From the NCBI GenBank assembly GCA_041441555.1, contig JASDSW010000095.1, positions 1-40,457 on the forward strand: 40,457 bases of DNA. The letters run 5' to 3'. Made by a program: the position numbers and the translations under genes. This stretch comes from Pseudaeromonas sp041441555. Lineage in GTDB: Bacteria > Pseudomonadota > Gammaproteobacteria > Enterobacterales > Aeromonadaceae. The notes under the pieces are model-generated. The model worked only from the letters and a program-made list of their open reading frames with translations. It was not told the DNA's origin and ran no database searches. Shown here in pieces: positions 1-9,480 of this stretch; positions within the stretch are counted from its first letter, which is position 1; every line of letters starts with the position of its first letter.

Positions 1-25
1 CGGCGAAGGTGAGCTGATGACTCAT
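1..25 (-). CDS. Possible 5' end of an unidentified gene (edge of window)
   Basis: An ATG at 25 on the minus strand opens a frame reading MSHQLTFA that runs off the window edge. It lies 45 bp downstream of the stop of the truncated AraC-type gene and on the same strand. Only eight codons are visible, the upstream ribosome binding site is poor, and the product cannot be identified. A small membrane transporter such as a LysE-type exporter is a common neighbour of AraC-like genes, but that is a guess from context only. Confidence 0.2.
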
Positions 26-70
26 GATGAACCCTGTTTCATGGCTCCAGATGACGAACATGATCTCATA

Positions 71-445
71 TCAGGGACTTGTTCGCACCTTCCCTAGCAG
101 TGGATCTTGCGCAACCGGTCGGATCTCGAAACCGGGAGTAGCGATTTCACTTGCGACCTCGCGCATGACCAGGCCAGGATCCAGATAGACGATGTGCCAG
201 CCACGAACACCTCCCATCGGGGCACCATCATGCATCTCGCCCGGATTGACCATGATGATATCGCCAACGCGCGATTCTACCTTGCCAAGGCAACTCCAGG
301 AGCGCTGCGCGCCCAGCGTCATTACGCCCATCCCGAACTGATCATGCGAATGACGAGGGAATGAATGCTCGGTCAGCATCGTCATTGCGTCAACACCGGA
401 GATACCTGTGCGATGTTGCACGATATGGTGGATACGTTTAACCAC
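71..445 (-). pseudogene. Truncated AraC-family regulator, N-terminal cupin domain only
   Basis: The 124-residue product resembles the N-terminal effector-binding (cupin, AraC_binding) half of AraC/XylS regulators. It has the HSHDQFGMGV strand pair near residues 33-42 and a VGDIIMVNPGEMHDG segment, which is typical of that fold. Full-length family members are about 270-300 residues and end in two helix-turn-helix motifs. Here translation stops at 71 and there is no sequence for the DNA-binding half before the next ATG at 25. The GTG start at 445 is chosen because AAGGAAGG lies seven bases upstream; a longer frame reaches 478. It is most likely a deletion remnant without DNA-binding activity. 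A stand-alone cupin protein is possible but less likely. Confidence 0.6.
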
Positions 446-800
446 AGATTCCCTTCCTTGACACCAACCAGCCCGCAACTACGTTACTACCATCCCAAAC
501 AAAAGGGACACAACTCCGCCTCAGAAAAGGGAGGATAGAAAGAACCGATTAGAAAGGCCCAGGCACAATTTGTCTTGAAGAAAATTGCGTCGCTGGGGCC
601 GGAATGAGGGCGTTGGTGCGCAGCACTCGCTGCGCGCCAAGAATCGCTGACGCTCATCTGGGTTGGCGCCCTTAATGGTCATCGTTGCTTGGCATCCAGT
701 AAACTTCACTTATCAATCCTCGATACCCCTCGTCAAACGATCATTGGTCGGCCAAGCAGGGCAATCTGCTCAGATATTCGACATCTCTTTTTCGACACCT
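446..800. other. Non-coding stretch with one strong hairpin
   Basis: No convincing gene lies between the AraC remnant and the ssb terminator. A short minus-strand frame at 521-709 has no family resemblance and no good start signal. The only structure seen is an inverted repeat at 613-640 with 12-bp arms (one G-T wobble) around a 4-base loop. It has no following T-run, so it is not a standard intrinsic terminator. Confidence 0.5.
613..640. repeat. Perfectly placed inverted repeat (hairpin), function unknown
   Basis: Arms at 613-624 and 629-640 pair over 12 positions with one wobble and a loop ACTC. The stem is GC-rich (core GCGCAGC / GCTGCGC). There is no T-tract on either side and no gene end adjacent. 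It may be a solitary REP-like element or a fossil hairpin, but its sequence differs from the two REP types seen elsewhere in this window. Confidence 0.4.
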
Positions 801-830
801 GAAATAAAAAACCCCTGCATTAACAGGGGT
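801..830 (-). terminator. Intrinsic terminator of ssb
   Basis: Read on the minus strand, a 7-bp stem (ACCCCTG with CAGGGGT, 811-817 and 824-830) with a 6-base loop is followed by a run of T residues interrupted once. It lies about 40 bases past the ssb stop codon. Confidence 0.85.
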
Positions 831-869
831 CTATGAGTCAATTCTTTACATTTTGTTCTAAGGTCAATC

Positions 870-1463
870 TCAGAACGGAATATCGTCGTCGAAGTCCATC
901 GGCGGCTCGTTGTACATCGGCTGCGCGGGGGCCTGGTTGAAGGCGTTCTGCGGGGCCGGCTGGCCGAAACCGCCTTGTGGGGCGGCGTTAGGCGCCATGG
1001 CTTGCGGCGCCGCCTGCGGGGCGAAACCGCCCTGTGGCACGGCAGCAGCTTGCTGCGGACGACCCCAGTTGCCCTGACCACCAGACTGCTGGTTCTGGCC
1101 ACCCATGCTGGCGCCGCCACCGGCATTGCGGCCATCAAGCATCTGCATCTCGTTGACGATGATTTCCGTGGTGTAACGCTTCTGGCCTTGCTGATCCTGC
1201 CACTCGCGAGTCTGCAGACGACCTTCCATATAGACCTTGGCACCCTTCTTCAGGTATTCGCCGGCGATCTCGGCCAAACGACGGTACATGACGCAGCGGT
1301 GCCACTCGGTACGCTCCTGCTGCTGACCCTGTTGGTCTTTCCAGGATTCAGAGGTTGCCACCGTCACGTTGGCAACGGCGTTGCCATTGGACATGTAACG
1401 AACTTCCGGGTCTTGGCCCAGATTCCCGATCAGGATGACTTTGTTGACGCCGCGACTGGCCAT
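870..1463 (-). CDS. ssb: Single-stranded DNA-binding protein SSB
   Basis: SSB coats single-stranded DNA as a tetramer during replication, recombination and repair, and recruits partner proteins through its acidic tail. The 197-residue product has an N-terminal OB fold (about residues 5-110, beginning SRGVNKVILIGNLGQDPE and including TEWHRCVMYRRLAEIAGEYL). A low-complexity Gly/Gln/Pro/Ala linker follows at about 115-185. The tail ends DFDDDIPF, the canonical partner-binding motif, so the protein is complete. The ATG at 1463 is preceded by GGAGTG. The gene is divergent from uvrA, as in E. coli, and ends in a clear intrinsic terminator. The linker is longer and more repetitive than in E. coli SSB (178 residues). 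Confidence 0.97.
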   Translation of the reverse strand: MASRGVNKVILIGNLGQDPEVRYMSNGNAVANVTVATSESWKDQQGQQQERTEWHRCVMYRRLAEIAGEYLKKGAKVYMEGRLQTREWQDQQGQKRYTTEIIVNEMQMLDGRNAGGGASMGGQNQQSGGQGNWGRPQQAAAVPQGGFAPQAAPQAMAPNAAPQGGFGQPAPQNAFNQAPAQPMYNEPPMDFDDDIPF

Positions 1464-1643
1464 GTGGTTTCACTCCGCATTCATTGATGCCAGGCGAGGC
1501 CTGGCGCTTGCAAATAATAGGGGCGCATATTAGCAGCCCGCTCCCGTTTGCGCACCCGGAGGATCATCGAACAGCCACCTGGATCGCAAAGCCAGGAACA
1601 GGCGCCGGGGACTGAGCCGTACCGGCCCTCATCTTAGCCCGAC

Positions 1644-1663
1644 AACTGTCTATCCATCCAGTG
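1644..1663. promoter_or_regulatory. Candidate LexA (SOS) box upstream of uvrA
   Basis: The sequence CTGT-N8-CCAG (core 1646-1661) differs from the LexA consensus CTGT-N8-ACAG by one base and has an AT-leaning centre. It lies about 50 bp upstream of the uvrA ATG in the divergent ssb-uvrA region, where E. coli also has a LexA operator controlling uvrA. The binding is inferred from sequence and position. Confidence 0.55.
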
Positions 1664-1714
1664 CTGGCTATGCCATACTGAGACTCTCCTGCTTGTTTTA
1701 CTATCAGGTCAACC

Positions 1715-4546
<2,832 letters not shown>

Positions 4547-4555
4547 AGCAAATCT

Positions 4556-4652
4556 CCGTAGGTGCGATTAGCGAAGCGTAATCGCACATTCGCGATCAGA
4601 CAGAGCCGCGCACCAATCCACAGGGTATAAACCTGCAGCGACATGGCGGTGA
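4556..4652 (-). repeat. Duplicated 3' tail of the RAYT gene plus REP (outer copy)
   Basis: This ~97-bp stretch is almost identical to 4696-4792, offset by exactly 140 bp. It contains a REP core (4562-4587) and a copy of the sequence encoding the last ~25 residues of the adjacent RAYT transposase (the AAGLYPVDWCA segment), with only a few substitutions. The outer copy has no transposase body attached, so it looks like a local duplication or an older insertion end. Confidence 0.85.
4562..4587 (-). repeat. REP palindrome, copy 1
   Basis: A 26-bp imperfect palindrome: arms GTGCGATTA and TAATCGCAC around GCGAAGCG, preceded by CCGTAG. It is the reverse complement of the REP cores at 5279-5304 and in the tapB-tapC array. 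Confidence 0.9.
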
Positions 4653-4701
4653 ATGAACTCAAACCCGACTGGTGCGAGATCGGTGAGACATGCCGCCGTA
4701 G

Positions 4702-4727
4702 GTGCGATTAGCGAAGCGTAATCGCAC
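4702..4727 (-). repeat. REP palindrome, copy 2, containing the RAYT stop codon
   Basis: Identical 26-bp core to copy 1. The transposase reading frame runs into this REP and its TAA stop is at 4708-4710, so the last residues (AITLR) are encoded by the REP itself. Confidence 0.9.
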
Positions 4728-5244
4728 GTTCGCGATGAGACAGATCCGCGCACCAATCCACAGGGTATAAACCTGCAGCGACATGGCGGTGAAACGACGA
4801 ATAAGGCCAATCACGAACCATGGTCACCAAACCATGCTTCAATGGATTGATGTGAACGTAATCCAGATGACGCCGGTAATCGTCTTCATCGCGAATGCAG
4901 TGTTCCCAAAATCTTCGCTGCCAAATACCCCGCTCTCCAGCCGCTTGCCGGATCGGAGAGCGGCGTTCTGTTTTTGGCAAGGCACGAGCGAAACCTGTTT
5001 TTATCAAGCGCCAGCGCAGACTGTAATCGCCATCACCTTTGGGCATTGTCCAGATAGCATGCAGATGATCGGGCAGCACCACCCAGCCATCGATACGAAA
5101 GGGATATTTGCCCTTGACTCTGCGAACCACGTTTCTCAGCGTGTCAATCTCTTGCACCAACAAGGAATTATCTCGCCGCTCCAGTAGATTGACGGTAAAG
5201 AAATATGTCGCACCCTCGATCTTTGCTCTACGGTAATTGGCCAT
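4708..5244 (-). CDS. REP-associated tyrosine transposase (RAYT, TnpA-REP)
   Basis: RAYTs are single-domain Y1 HUH nucleases, related to IS200/IS605 transposases, that are domesticated or semi-mobile and process REP hairpins. The 178-residue product starts MANYRRAKIEGATYFFTVNL, aligning with the start of the E. coli REP transposase. It carries the HxH of the HUH motif in LPDHLHAIW (H60, H62) and candidate nucleophile tyrosines at 123 and 129 in the DDYRRHLDYVHINPLKHG block. FHRHVAAGLYPVDW is the usual C-terminal family block. An upstream ATG at 5259 is possible. The gene is bracketed by inverted REPs (4702-4727 and 5279-5304), the typical REPtron arrangement. It looks intact. Its REP type matches the array in the tap operon 4 kb away. 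Confidence 0.92.
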   Translation of the reverse strand: MANYRRAKIEGATYFFTVNLLERRDNSLLVQEIDTLRNVVRRVKGKYPFRIDGWVVLPDHLHAIWTMPKGDGDYSLRWRLIKTGFARALPKTERRSPIRQAAGERGIWQRRFWEHCIRDEDDYRRHLDYVHINPLKHGLVTMVRDWPYSSFHRHVAAGLYPVDWCADLSHRERAITLR

Positions 5245-5278
5245 TTTTATGCTGCTCATCGGGTTGGTTGAGCCATGC

Positions 5279-5304
5279 GTGCGATTACGCTTCGCTAATC
5301 GCAC
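5279..5304 (+). repeat. REP palindrome, copy 3 (upstream side of RAYT)
   Basis: The same 26-bp core in the opposite orientation to copies 1 and 2, followed by CTACGGG. It lies just upstream of the RAYT start and completes an inverted pair around the gene. Confidence 0.9.
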
Positions 5305-5411
5305 CTACGGGATCTCGGCAGCGCTTCGTGCTATTCTTGCGCGTACTCAATTGCCACGCGCCGGAGCCTTCCGCTTTTTCTCGCCACCGGCCACTTGATA
5401 CAGGACCCATC

Positions 5412-6251
5412 ATGTTGCAACAGGATATTCAGCGCGCCGTGCGCCACGCTCTGCTCGAGGATCTCGGCGGAACTCTGGATCCCAATGCCGATATCACGGC
5501 CCAGCTCATCCCCGCCGATAAACAGGGCGCCGCCACTGTCATCACCCGTGAAGCGGGCGTTTTCTGCGGCACGGCCTGGGTCAATGAGGTCTTTGCCCAG
5601 TTGGGCGGCCAAGTCACCATCGAGTGGCTGGTCAAGGATGGCGACCATCTGGAGCCAAATCAGTCGCTGTTCCGCTTGCAGGGGCCAGCCCGCATCCTGC
5701 TGACCGGTGAGCGCACCTCGCTTAACTTTGTACAGAGCCTCTCCGGCGTCGCCTCTCAGGTGGCCCGCTACGCTCAGGAACTCGACGGAACCCACTGCCG
5801 TCTGCTCGATACCCGCAAGACGGTGCCGGGTCTGCGCACCGCCCTCAAATATGCCGTGACCTGCGGCGGTGGGAACAACCATCGCATGGGGCTGTTTGAT
5901 GCCTATCTCATCAAGGAAAACCACATCATGGCCTGCGGCGGCATTGCCCAGGCGGTGGCCAAGGCGCGGGAACTCAACCCCGGTAAGCGGGTCGAAGTGG
6001 AGGTTGAGGATCTGAACGAGCTGCAACAAGCCCTGGATGCCAAGGCGGACATCATCATGCTCGATAACTTCGAGGTTCCCATGATGGAGCAGGCCGTCAC
6101 CCTCAACGCCGGCCAAGCCAAGCTGGAGATCTCCGGCAACGTCACCCTGCAGACCATCCGCCGCTTCGCCCTGACCGGCGTCGATTTCATCTCGGTCGGC
6201 GCGCTGACCAAGCACGTCCACGCCCTCGATCTCTCCATGCGCTTTATCTAA
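5412..6251 (+). CDS. nadC: Nicotinate-nucleotide pyrophosphorylase (carboxylating), NadC
   Basis: NadC (quinolinate phosphoribosyltransferase) converts quinolinate and PRPP to nicotinate mononucleotide in de novo NAD synthesis. The 279-residue product matches the family along its length: an N-terminal EDLGGTLDPNADITAQL block, then LLTGERTSLNFVQSLSGVAS, DTRKTVPGLRTALKYAV (PRPP/quinolinate binding), and the C-terminal barrel with IKENH, VEVEVE, DIIMLDNF and GVDFISVGALTKHV. The ATG at 5412 is preceded by CAGGA at suitable distance; the frame is open further upstream but without family resemblance. E. coli NadC is somewhat longer (297) at the N-terminus. nadC next to type IV pilin genes is conserved in E. 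coli (nadC-ppdD). Confidence 0.97.
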   Translation: MLQQDIQRAVRHALLEDLGGTLDPNADITAQLIPADKQGAATVITREAGVFCGTAWVNEVFAQLGGQVTIEWLVKDGDHLEPNQSLFRLQGPARILLTGERTSLNFVQSLSGVASQVARYAQELDGTHCRLLDTRKTVPGLRTALKYAVTCGGGNNHRMGLFDAYLIKENHIMACGGIAQAVAKARELNPGKRVEVEVEDLNELQQALDAKADIIMLDNFEVPMMEQAVTLNAGQAKLEISGNVTLQTIRRFALTGVDFISVGALTKHVHALDLSMRFI

Positions 6252-6690
6252 GCAACTCTAACCGCGGGAAGTCAGTTATCCGCGCTGGCTTCCCGCAAAC
6301 ACACTTCTTCCCTAGCCACCACACGCGCGCAAAAAAGCTCATCTGGAGCTTGTTTTGGTAACCCGCGGATAGCGGCGAAATAACAGATCCTTACGAAGCT
6401 TGCAGGATGTAACCGTTTAATTATAAATGTGTTTTTTATCATTTGAGCACACTTCACCGGCAGCCGACTACCCAGCGACAACCTTTTCAGGTTAAAATCC
6501 ATACGCTTGATACTGCTATTTGCCGCAGATTGGGCTTTACTCTTTGTGATGCCTCACAGTTTTAGGCAATGATCGCCCAGTTTGCGGGGTTCAGGGATGA
6601 CCCGAGCCCATCAATGGCGCTATTATCGCCCTGTGGTGGCTCGCTCCACCTATTATCCCTCAGGAAATACAAACGTAAGGAAACCTGAAA
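6252..6690. other. Intergenic region between nadC and tapA
   Basis: No gene is supported here. An inverted repeat GCGGGAAG / CTTCCCGC (6264-6271 and 6289-6296) sits 12 bp past the nadC stop and could weakly terminate transcription, although no T-run follows. A short frame on the minus strand (6272-6502) has no family resemblance. The tapA promoter must lie here. The best sigma-70-like match is ATGACC, 18 bp, TATTAT (ending 6626), which is weak, and I found no sigma-54 GG-N10-GC element. A small hairpin GGTGG/CCACC lies at 6635-6650 between two TATTATC-containing repeats. Confidence 0.5.
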
Positions 6691-7110
6691 ATGAAGAAGC
6701 AAACTGGTTTTACCCTGATTGAATTGATGATCGTTGTGGCAATCGTGGCCATCCTGGCTGCCATCGCCCTGCCGGCTTACCAGACTTACACGCAAAAGGC
6801 TCGCTTCTCTGAAGTTATTGCAGCGACTGGCCCAGCCAAGACCGCGATTGATATCTGTGTACAAACGTCCGGTACCACATGTGTAACTCAAGCAAATAGT
6901 GCCGTTTCAGGGGCAAAGACGACTACTGCTAATGTTCTTTCCGTTGTGACAACAGGGACTGAAGGAACTGGACCGTTTACTATTACCTCTACGGGTAGAG
7001 GTCAAGCTGGTTCATTCACTTACATTATGTCAGGAACCATTGACTCTGGGCGTGTGATTTGGACTCAACCAGTATCGTCCTCAACATGTGTGGCGGCCGG
7101 AGTCTGCTAG
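6691..7110 (+). CDS. tapA: Type IV pilin, major subunit TapA
   Basis: TapA is the pilin polymerised into the Aeromonas type IV pilus. The 139-residue precursor has a short leader MKKQTG cleaved before F7 by the prepilin peptidase. The mature N-terminus FTLIELMIVVAIVAILAAIA is the type IVa pilin signature with Glu at mature position 5. Four cysteines follow: two in the middle (ICVQTSGTTC) and a C-terminal pair (STCVAAGVC) that would close the D-region loop. AAGGA lies nine bases before the ATG. Codon use in the body is more AT-rich and less biased than in neighbouring genes, as is common for surface-exposed, rapidly diverging pilins. An intrinsic hairpin follows the gene. It is the counterpart of E. 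coli ppdD. Confidence 0.95.
   Translation: MKKQTGFTLIELMIVVAIVAILAAIALPAYQTYTQKARFSEVIAATGPAKTAIDICVQTSGTTCVTQANSAVSGAKTTTANVLSVVTTGTEGTGPFTITSTGRGQAGSFTYIMSGTIDSGRVIWTQPVSSSTCVAAGVC
6985..7002. repeat. Palindrome inside tapA
   Basis: ACCTCTAC and GTAGAGGT form an 8-bp perfect stem with a GG centre within the variable C-terminal half of the pilin gene. It may be incidental. Confidence 0.5.
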
Positions 7111-7138
7111 GCTCCTCTGCATAAACACGTGATTAATT

Positions 7139-7174
7139 CTCCGCCAAGTGCTGATATGCTTGGCGGAGTCATTT
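7139..7174 (+). terminator. Intrinsic hairpin (terminator or attenuator) between tapA and tapB
   Basis: A perfect 10-bp stem (CTCCGCCAAG at 7139-7148 with CTTGGCGGAG at 7159-7168) and a 10-base loop are followed by TCATTTT. It lies 28 bp past the pilin stop and 20 bp before the tapB start. Such a structure would let abundant pilin mRNA accumulate while only part of the transcription continues into the assembly genes. Confidence 0.75.
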
Positions 7175-7194
7175 TAAGCAGCCACGGAACAGTC

Positions 7195-8904
7195 ATGACG
7201 GTATCACCTAACAGTGGGTTAGTTCTCAGTCTCGTCTCTTCAGCACTGCTCAGTGATGAGGAGTCCCGTAAATATACCGCCGAAGCCAAGCAGCAACGTA
7301 AACCCCTGGTCACCTTTCTGGTGGATAACAAGATCCTCGGCAGTGCCGCACTGGCCGAGTTTTGTGAACAGGAGTATGGGATACCTCTGCTGGATCTGGA
7401 CGCCTTCGATTTGGGCGAGATCCCGCAGAAGTATCTCAATAGCAAGCTCATCGACAAGCATCACGCTCTCCCCATCTACACCCAGGGCCATACCCTGTAT
7501 GTGGCCATGTCGGACCCTACCAATGTGGTGGCGCTGGAAGATTTCGGCTTCAGCTTCGGCCTGCACACCGAGGCGCTGCTGGTCGATGAGATCAAGCTGC
7601 AAAAAGCCATCACCAAGCTGACCGAGGGGGTCAGTGAGGCGCTGGGCGTCGATAATCTTAACGATGCCGATATGGATGGGCTGGAGGTTGCCGACCCAGA
7701 TGCCCAACCGGAACAGCGCGGTGGCGACGATGCTGATGACGATGCCCCCATCGTCAAATACATCAACAAGGTACTGCTCGATGCCATCAAGCGCGGCGCC
7801 TCGGACTTGCACTTCGAGCCCTACGAGACCAAGTACCGAATCCGCTTTCGTATCGACGGCATCCTGCATGAGATCGCCAGCCCACCGGTCAATCTGGCCA
7901 GCCGCTTCTCGGCACGCCTGAAGGTCATGTCACGGCTGGATATTGCCGAGCGCCGTCTGCCCCAGGATGGCCGTATCAAGCTGAAGATCTCCAAGACCAA
8001 GGCCATGGACTTGCGGGTCAACTCGCTGCCCACCATGTGGGGCGAGAAGATCGTGCTGCGGATCCTCGACTCCTCGGCGGCCCGTCTCAATATCGACCAG
8101 CTCGGCTATGACCCGGATCAGAAAGAGACCTATCTCAAGGCCCTGGCCAAGCCCCAGGGGATGATATTGGTGACCGGCCCCACCGGCTCGGGGAAAACGG
8201 TCTCCCTCTATACGGGTCTGAATATCCTCAACACCATAGAGCGCAACATCTCTACCGCCGAAGATCCGGTGGAAATCAACCTGACTGGCATCAACCAGGT
8301 GCAGGTCAATCCCAAGGCCGGACTCACCTTCGCCAGCGCGCTGCGCGCCTTCCTGCGTCAGGATCCGGATGTGGTGATGGTGGGGGAAATCCGAGATCTG
8401 GAAACCGCTGAAATCGCCATCAAGGCGGCGCAGACTGGTCACCTGGTACTCTCCACACTGCACACCAACTCGGCGGCCGAGACCCTGACCCGTCTGATGA
8501 ACATGGGGGTTCCGGCCTTCAACATCGCCTCGTCGGTGACTCTGATCATGGCCCAGCGGCTGGCCCGTCGCCTGTGCGACAAGTGCAAGGCGCCCGAGGT
8601 GATCCCAGCCCACGAGCTGCTAGCGCTGGGCTACACCCAGCAGCAGATCGATGCCGGACTGCAACTCTACAAGCCAGTAGGCTGCCCGGAGTGCTCCGGT
8701 GGCTACAAGGGGCGGGTCGGTATCTATGAGATGCTCTCCATGTCCGAGGCACTGGCCAACCTCATCATGGAAGGGGGCAACTCGCTGCAGATTGCTTCTC
8801 TGGCACAAAAAGAGGGGATGCGAACCCTGCGTCAGTCGGGTCTCGACAAGGCGCGCCTGGGCATCACCAGCCTGGCGGAGATCAACCGGGTGACCAACGG
8901 GTAA
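7195..8904 (+). CDS. tapB: Type IV pilus assembly ATPase TapB (PilB family)
   Basis: TapB is the cytoplasmic hexameric ATPase that drives pilus extension. The 569-residue product has an N-terminal MshEN-type domain (about 1-150). The secretion-ATPase core has Walker A GPTGSGKT at 328-335, the Asp box DPVEINLTGINQVQVN, Walker B DPDVVMVGEIRD near 392 and the His box TGHLVLSTLHTN. A zinc-binding tetracysteine follows (C461, C464, C497, C500). The ATG at 7195 gives the family length and has a modest GGA upstream; the frame is open from a GTG at 7129, but that would overlap the terminator hairpin. It lies in the nadC-tapA-tapB-tapC order, equivalent to E. coli hofB. Confidence 0.95.
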   Translation: MTVSPNSGLVLSLVSSALLSDEESRKYTAEAKQQRKPLVTFLVDNKILGSAALAEFCEQEYGIPLLDLDAFDLGEIPQKYLNSKLIDKHHALPIYTQGHTLYVAMSDPTNVVALEDFGFSFGLHTEALLVDEIKLQKAITKLTEGVSEALGVDNLNDADMDGLEVADPDAQPEQRGGDDADDDAPIVKYINKVLLDAIKRGASDLHFEPYETKYRIRFRIDGILHEIASPPVNLASRFSARLKVMSRLDIAERRLPQDGRIKLKISKTKAMDLRVNSLPTMWGEKIVLRILDSSAARLNIDQLGYDPDQKETYLKALAKPQGMILVTGPTGSGKTVSLYTGLNILNTIERNISTAEDPVEINLTGINQVQVNPKAGLTFASALRAFLRQDPDVVMVGEIRDLETAEIAIKAAQTGHLVLSTLHTNSAAETLTRLMNMGVPAFNIASSVTLIMAQRLARRLCDKCKAPEVIPAHELLALGYTQQQIDAGLQLYKPVGCPECSGGYKGRVGIYEMLSMSEALANLIMEGGNSLQIASLAQKEGMRTLRQSGLDKARLGITSLAEINRVTNG

Positions 8905-9480
8905 TTCATTGTTTCAGATGATTTTTAATGCAGGGGATGGTTCAATCACGAACGTGCGATGACGATGGTTGGCCCAATCGCAAAAAGATGGTTCGTTTAA
9001 TCGCGACCGTGCGATTACGCTTCGCTAATCGCACCTACAGGATCTGCTTTTGTAGGAGCAAGCGAAGCTCGCGATAACGGTGATTGGTCCAATCGCAACA
9101 AGATGGTTGGTTTAATCGCGACCGTGCGATTACGCTTCGCTAATCGCACCTACGGGAGCTGCTTTTGTAGGAGCAAGCGAAGCTCGCGATAACGGTGGTT
9201 GGTCCAATTGCAAAAAGATGGTTCGTTCAATCGCGAACGTGCGATTACGCTTCGCTAATCGCACCTACAGGCTCTGCTGTTGTAGGAGCAAGCGAGGCTC
9301 ACGATAACGGTGGTTGGCCAATCGCAAAAAGATGGTTCGTTCAATCGCGAACGTGCGATTACGCTTCGCTAATCGCACCTACAGGATCTGCTTTTGTAGG
9401 AGCAAGCGAAGCTCGCGATAACGGTGGTTGGTTGAATCGCAAATATGCGAACAGATTGCCTTTAAACACAAGGATGCGCT
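8905..9480. other. Intercistronic REP-rich region between tapB and tapC
   Basis: This 576-bp gap interrupts an otherwise compact pilus operon. It is filled by a degenerate partial repeat (about 8938-8968), four near-identical ~115-bp repeats (8969-9427) and a short partial unit up to about 9453. The plus-strand frame at 9195-9497 is only a translation of the repeats. The end supplies AAGGA before the tapC ATG. Confidence 0.9.
8969..9427 (+). repeat. Tandem array of four ~115-bp BIME-like repeats
   Basis: Units start at 8969, 9084, 9199 and 9314 (115, 115, 115 and 114 bp), each beginning TTGGYCCAATCGCAA or close to it, and differ at only a few positions. Each holds two hairpins. The first is a 26-bp REP core identical to those flanking the RAYT (9009-9034, 9124-9149, 9239-9264, 9353-9378). 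The second is GTAGGAGCAAGCGAAGCTC followed by GCGATAACGG (first copy 9052-9080). This mosaic of two REP types is a BIME. Between tapB and tapC it could stall exonucleases, separate expression of the two genes, or bind gyrase/IHF as BIMEs do in E. coli. Confidence 0.95.

Noticed and set aside
521..709. 62-codon minus-strand ORF near the left end
   Set aside because: No ribosome binding site, overlaps the hairpin at 613-640, and shows no recognisable protein features.
4568..4810. Second transposase gene on the minus strand
   Set aside because: The frame holds only the duplicated C-terminal tail of the RAYT; no HUH motif, so it is repeat sequence.
6252..6690. Sigma-54 promoter for the pilin gene
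   Set aside because: No GG-N10-GC element of the right spacing was found upstream of tapA.
7129..7194. Longer tapB from a GTG at 7129
   Set aside because: The extension would cover the 10-bp terminator hairpin and lengthen the protein beyond the family; the ATG at 7195 gives the usual length.
8969..9427. CRISPR array
   Set aside because: Regular spacing is present, but the whole 115-bp unit is repeated, including what would be spacers, and there are no cas genes. It is a tandem BIME.
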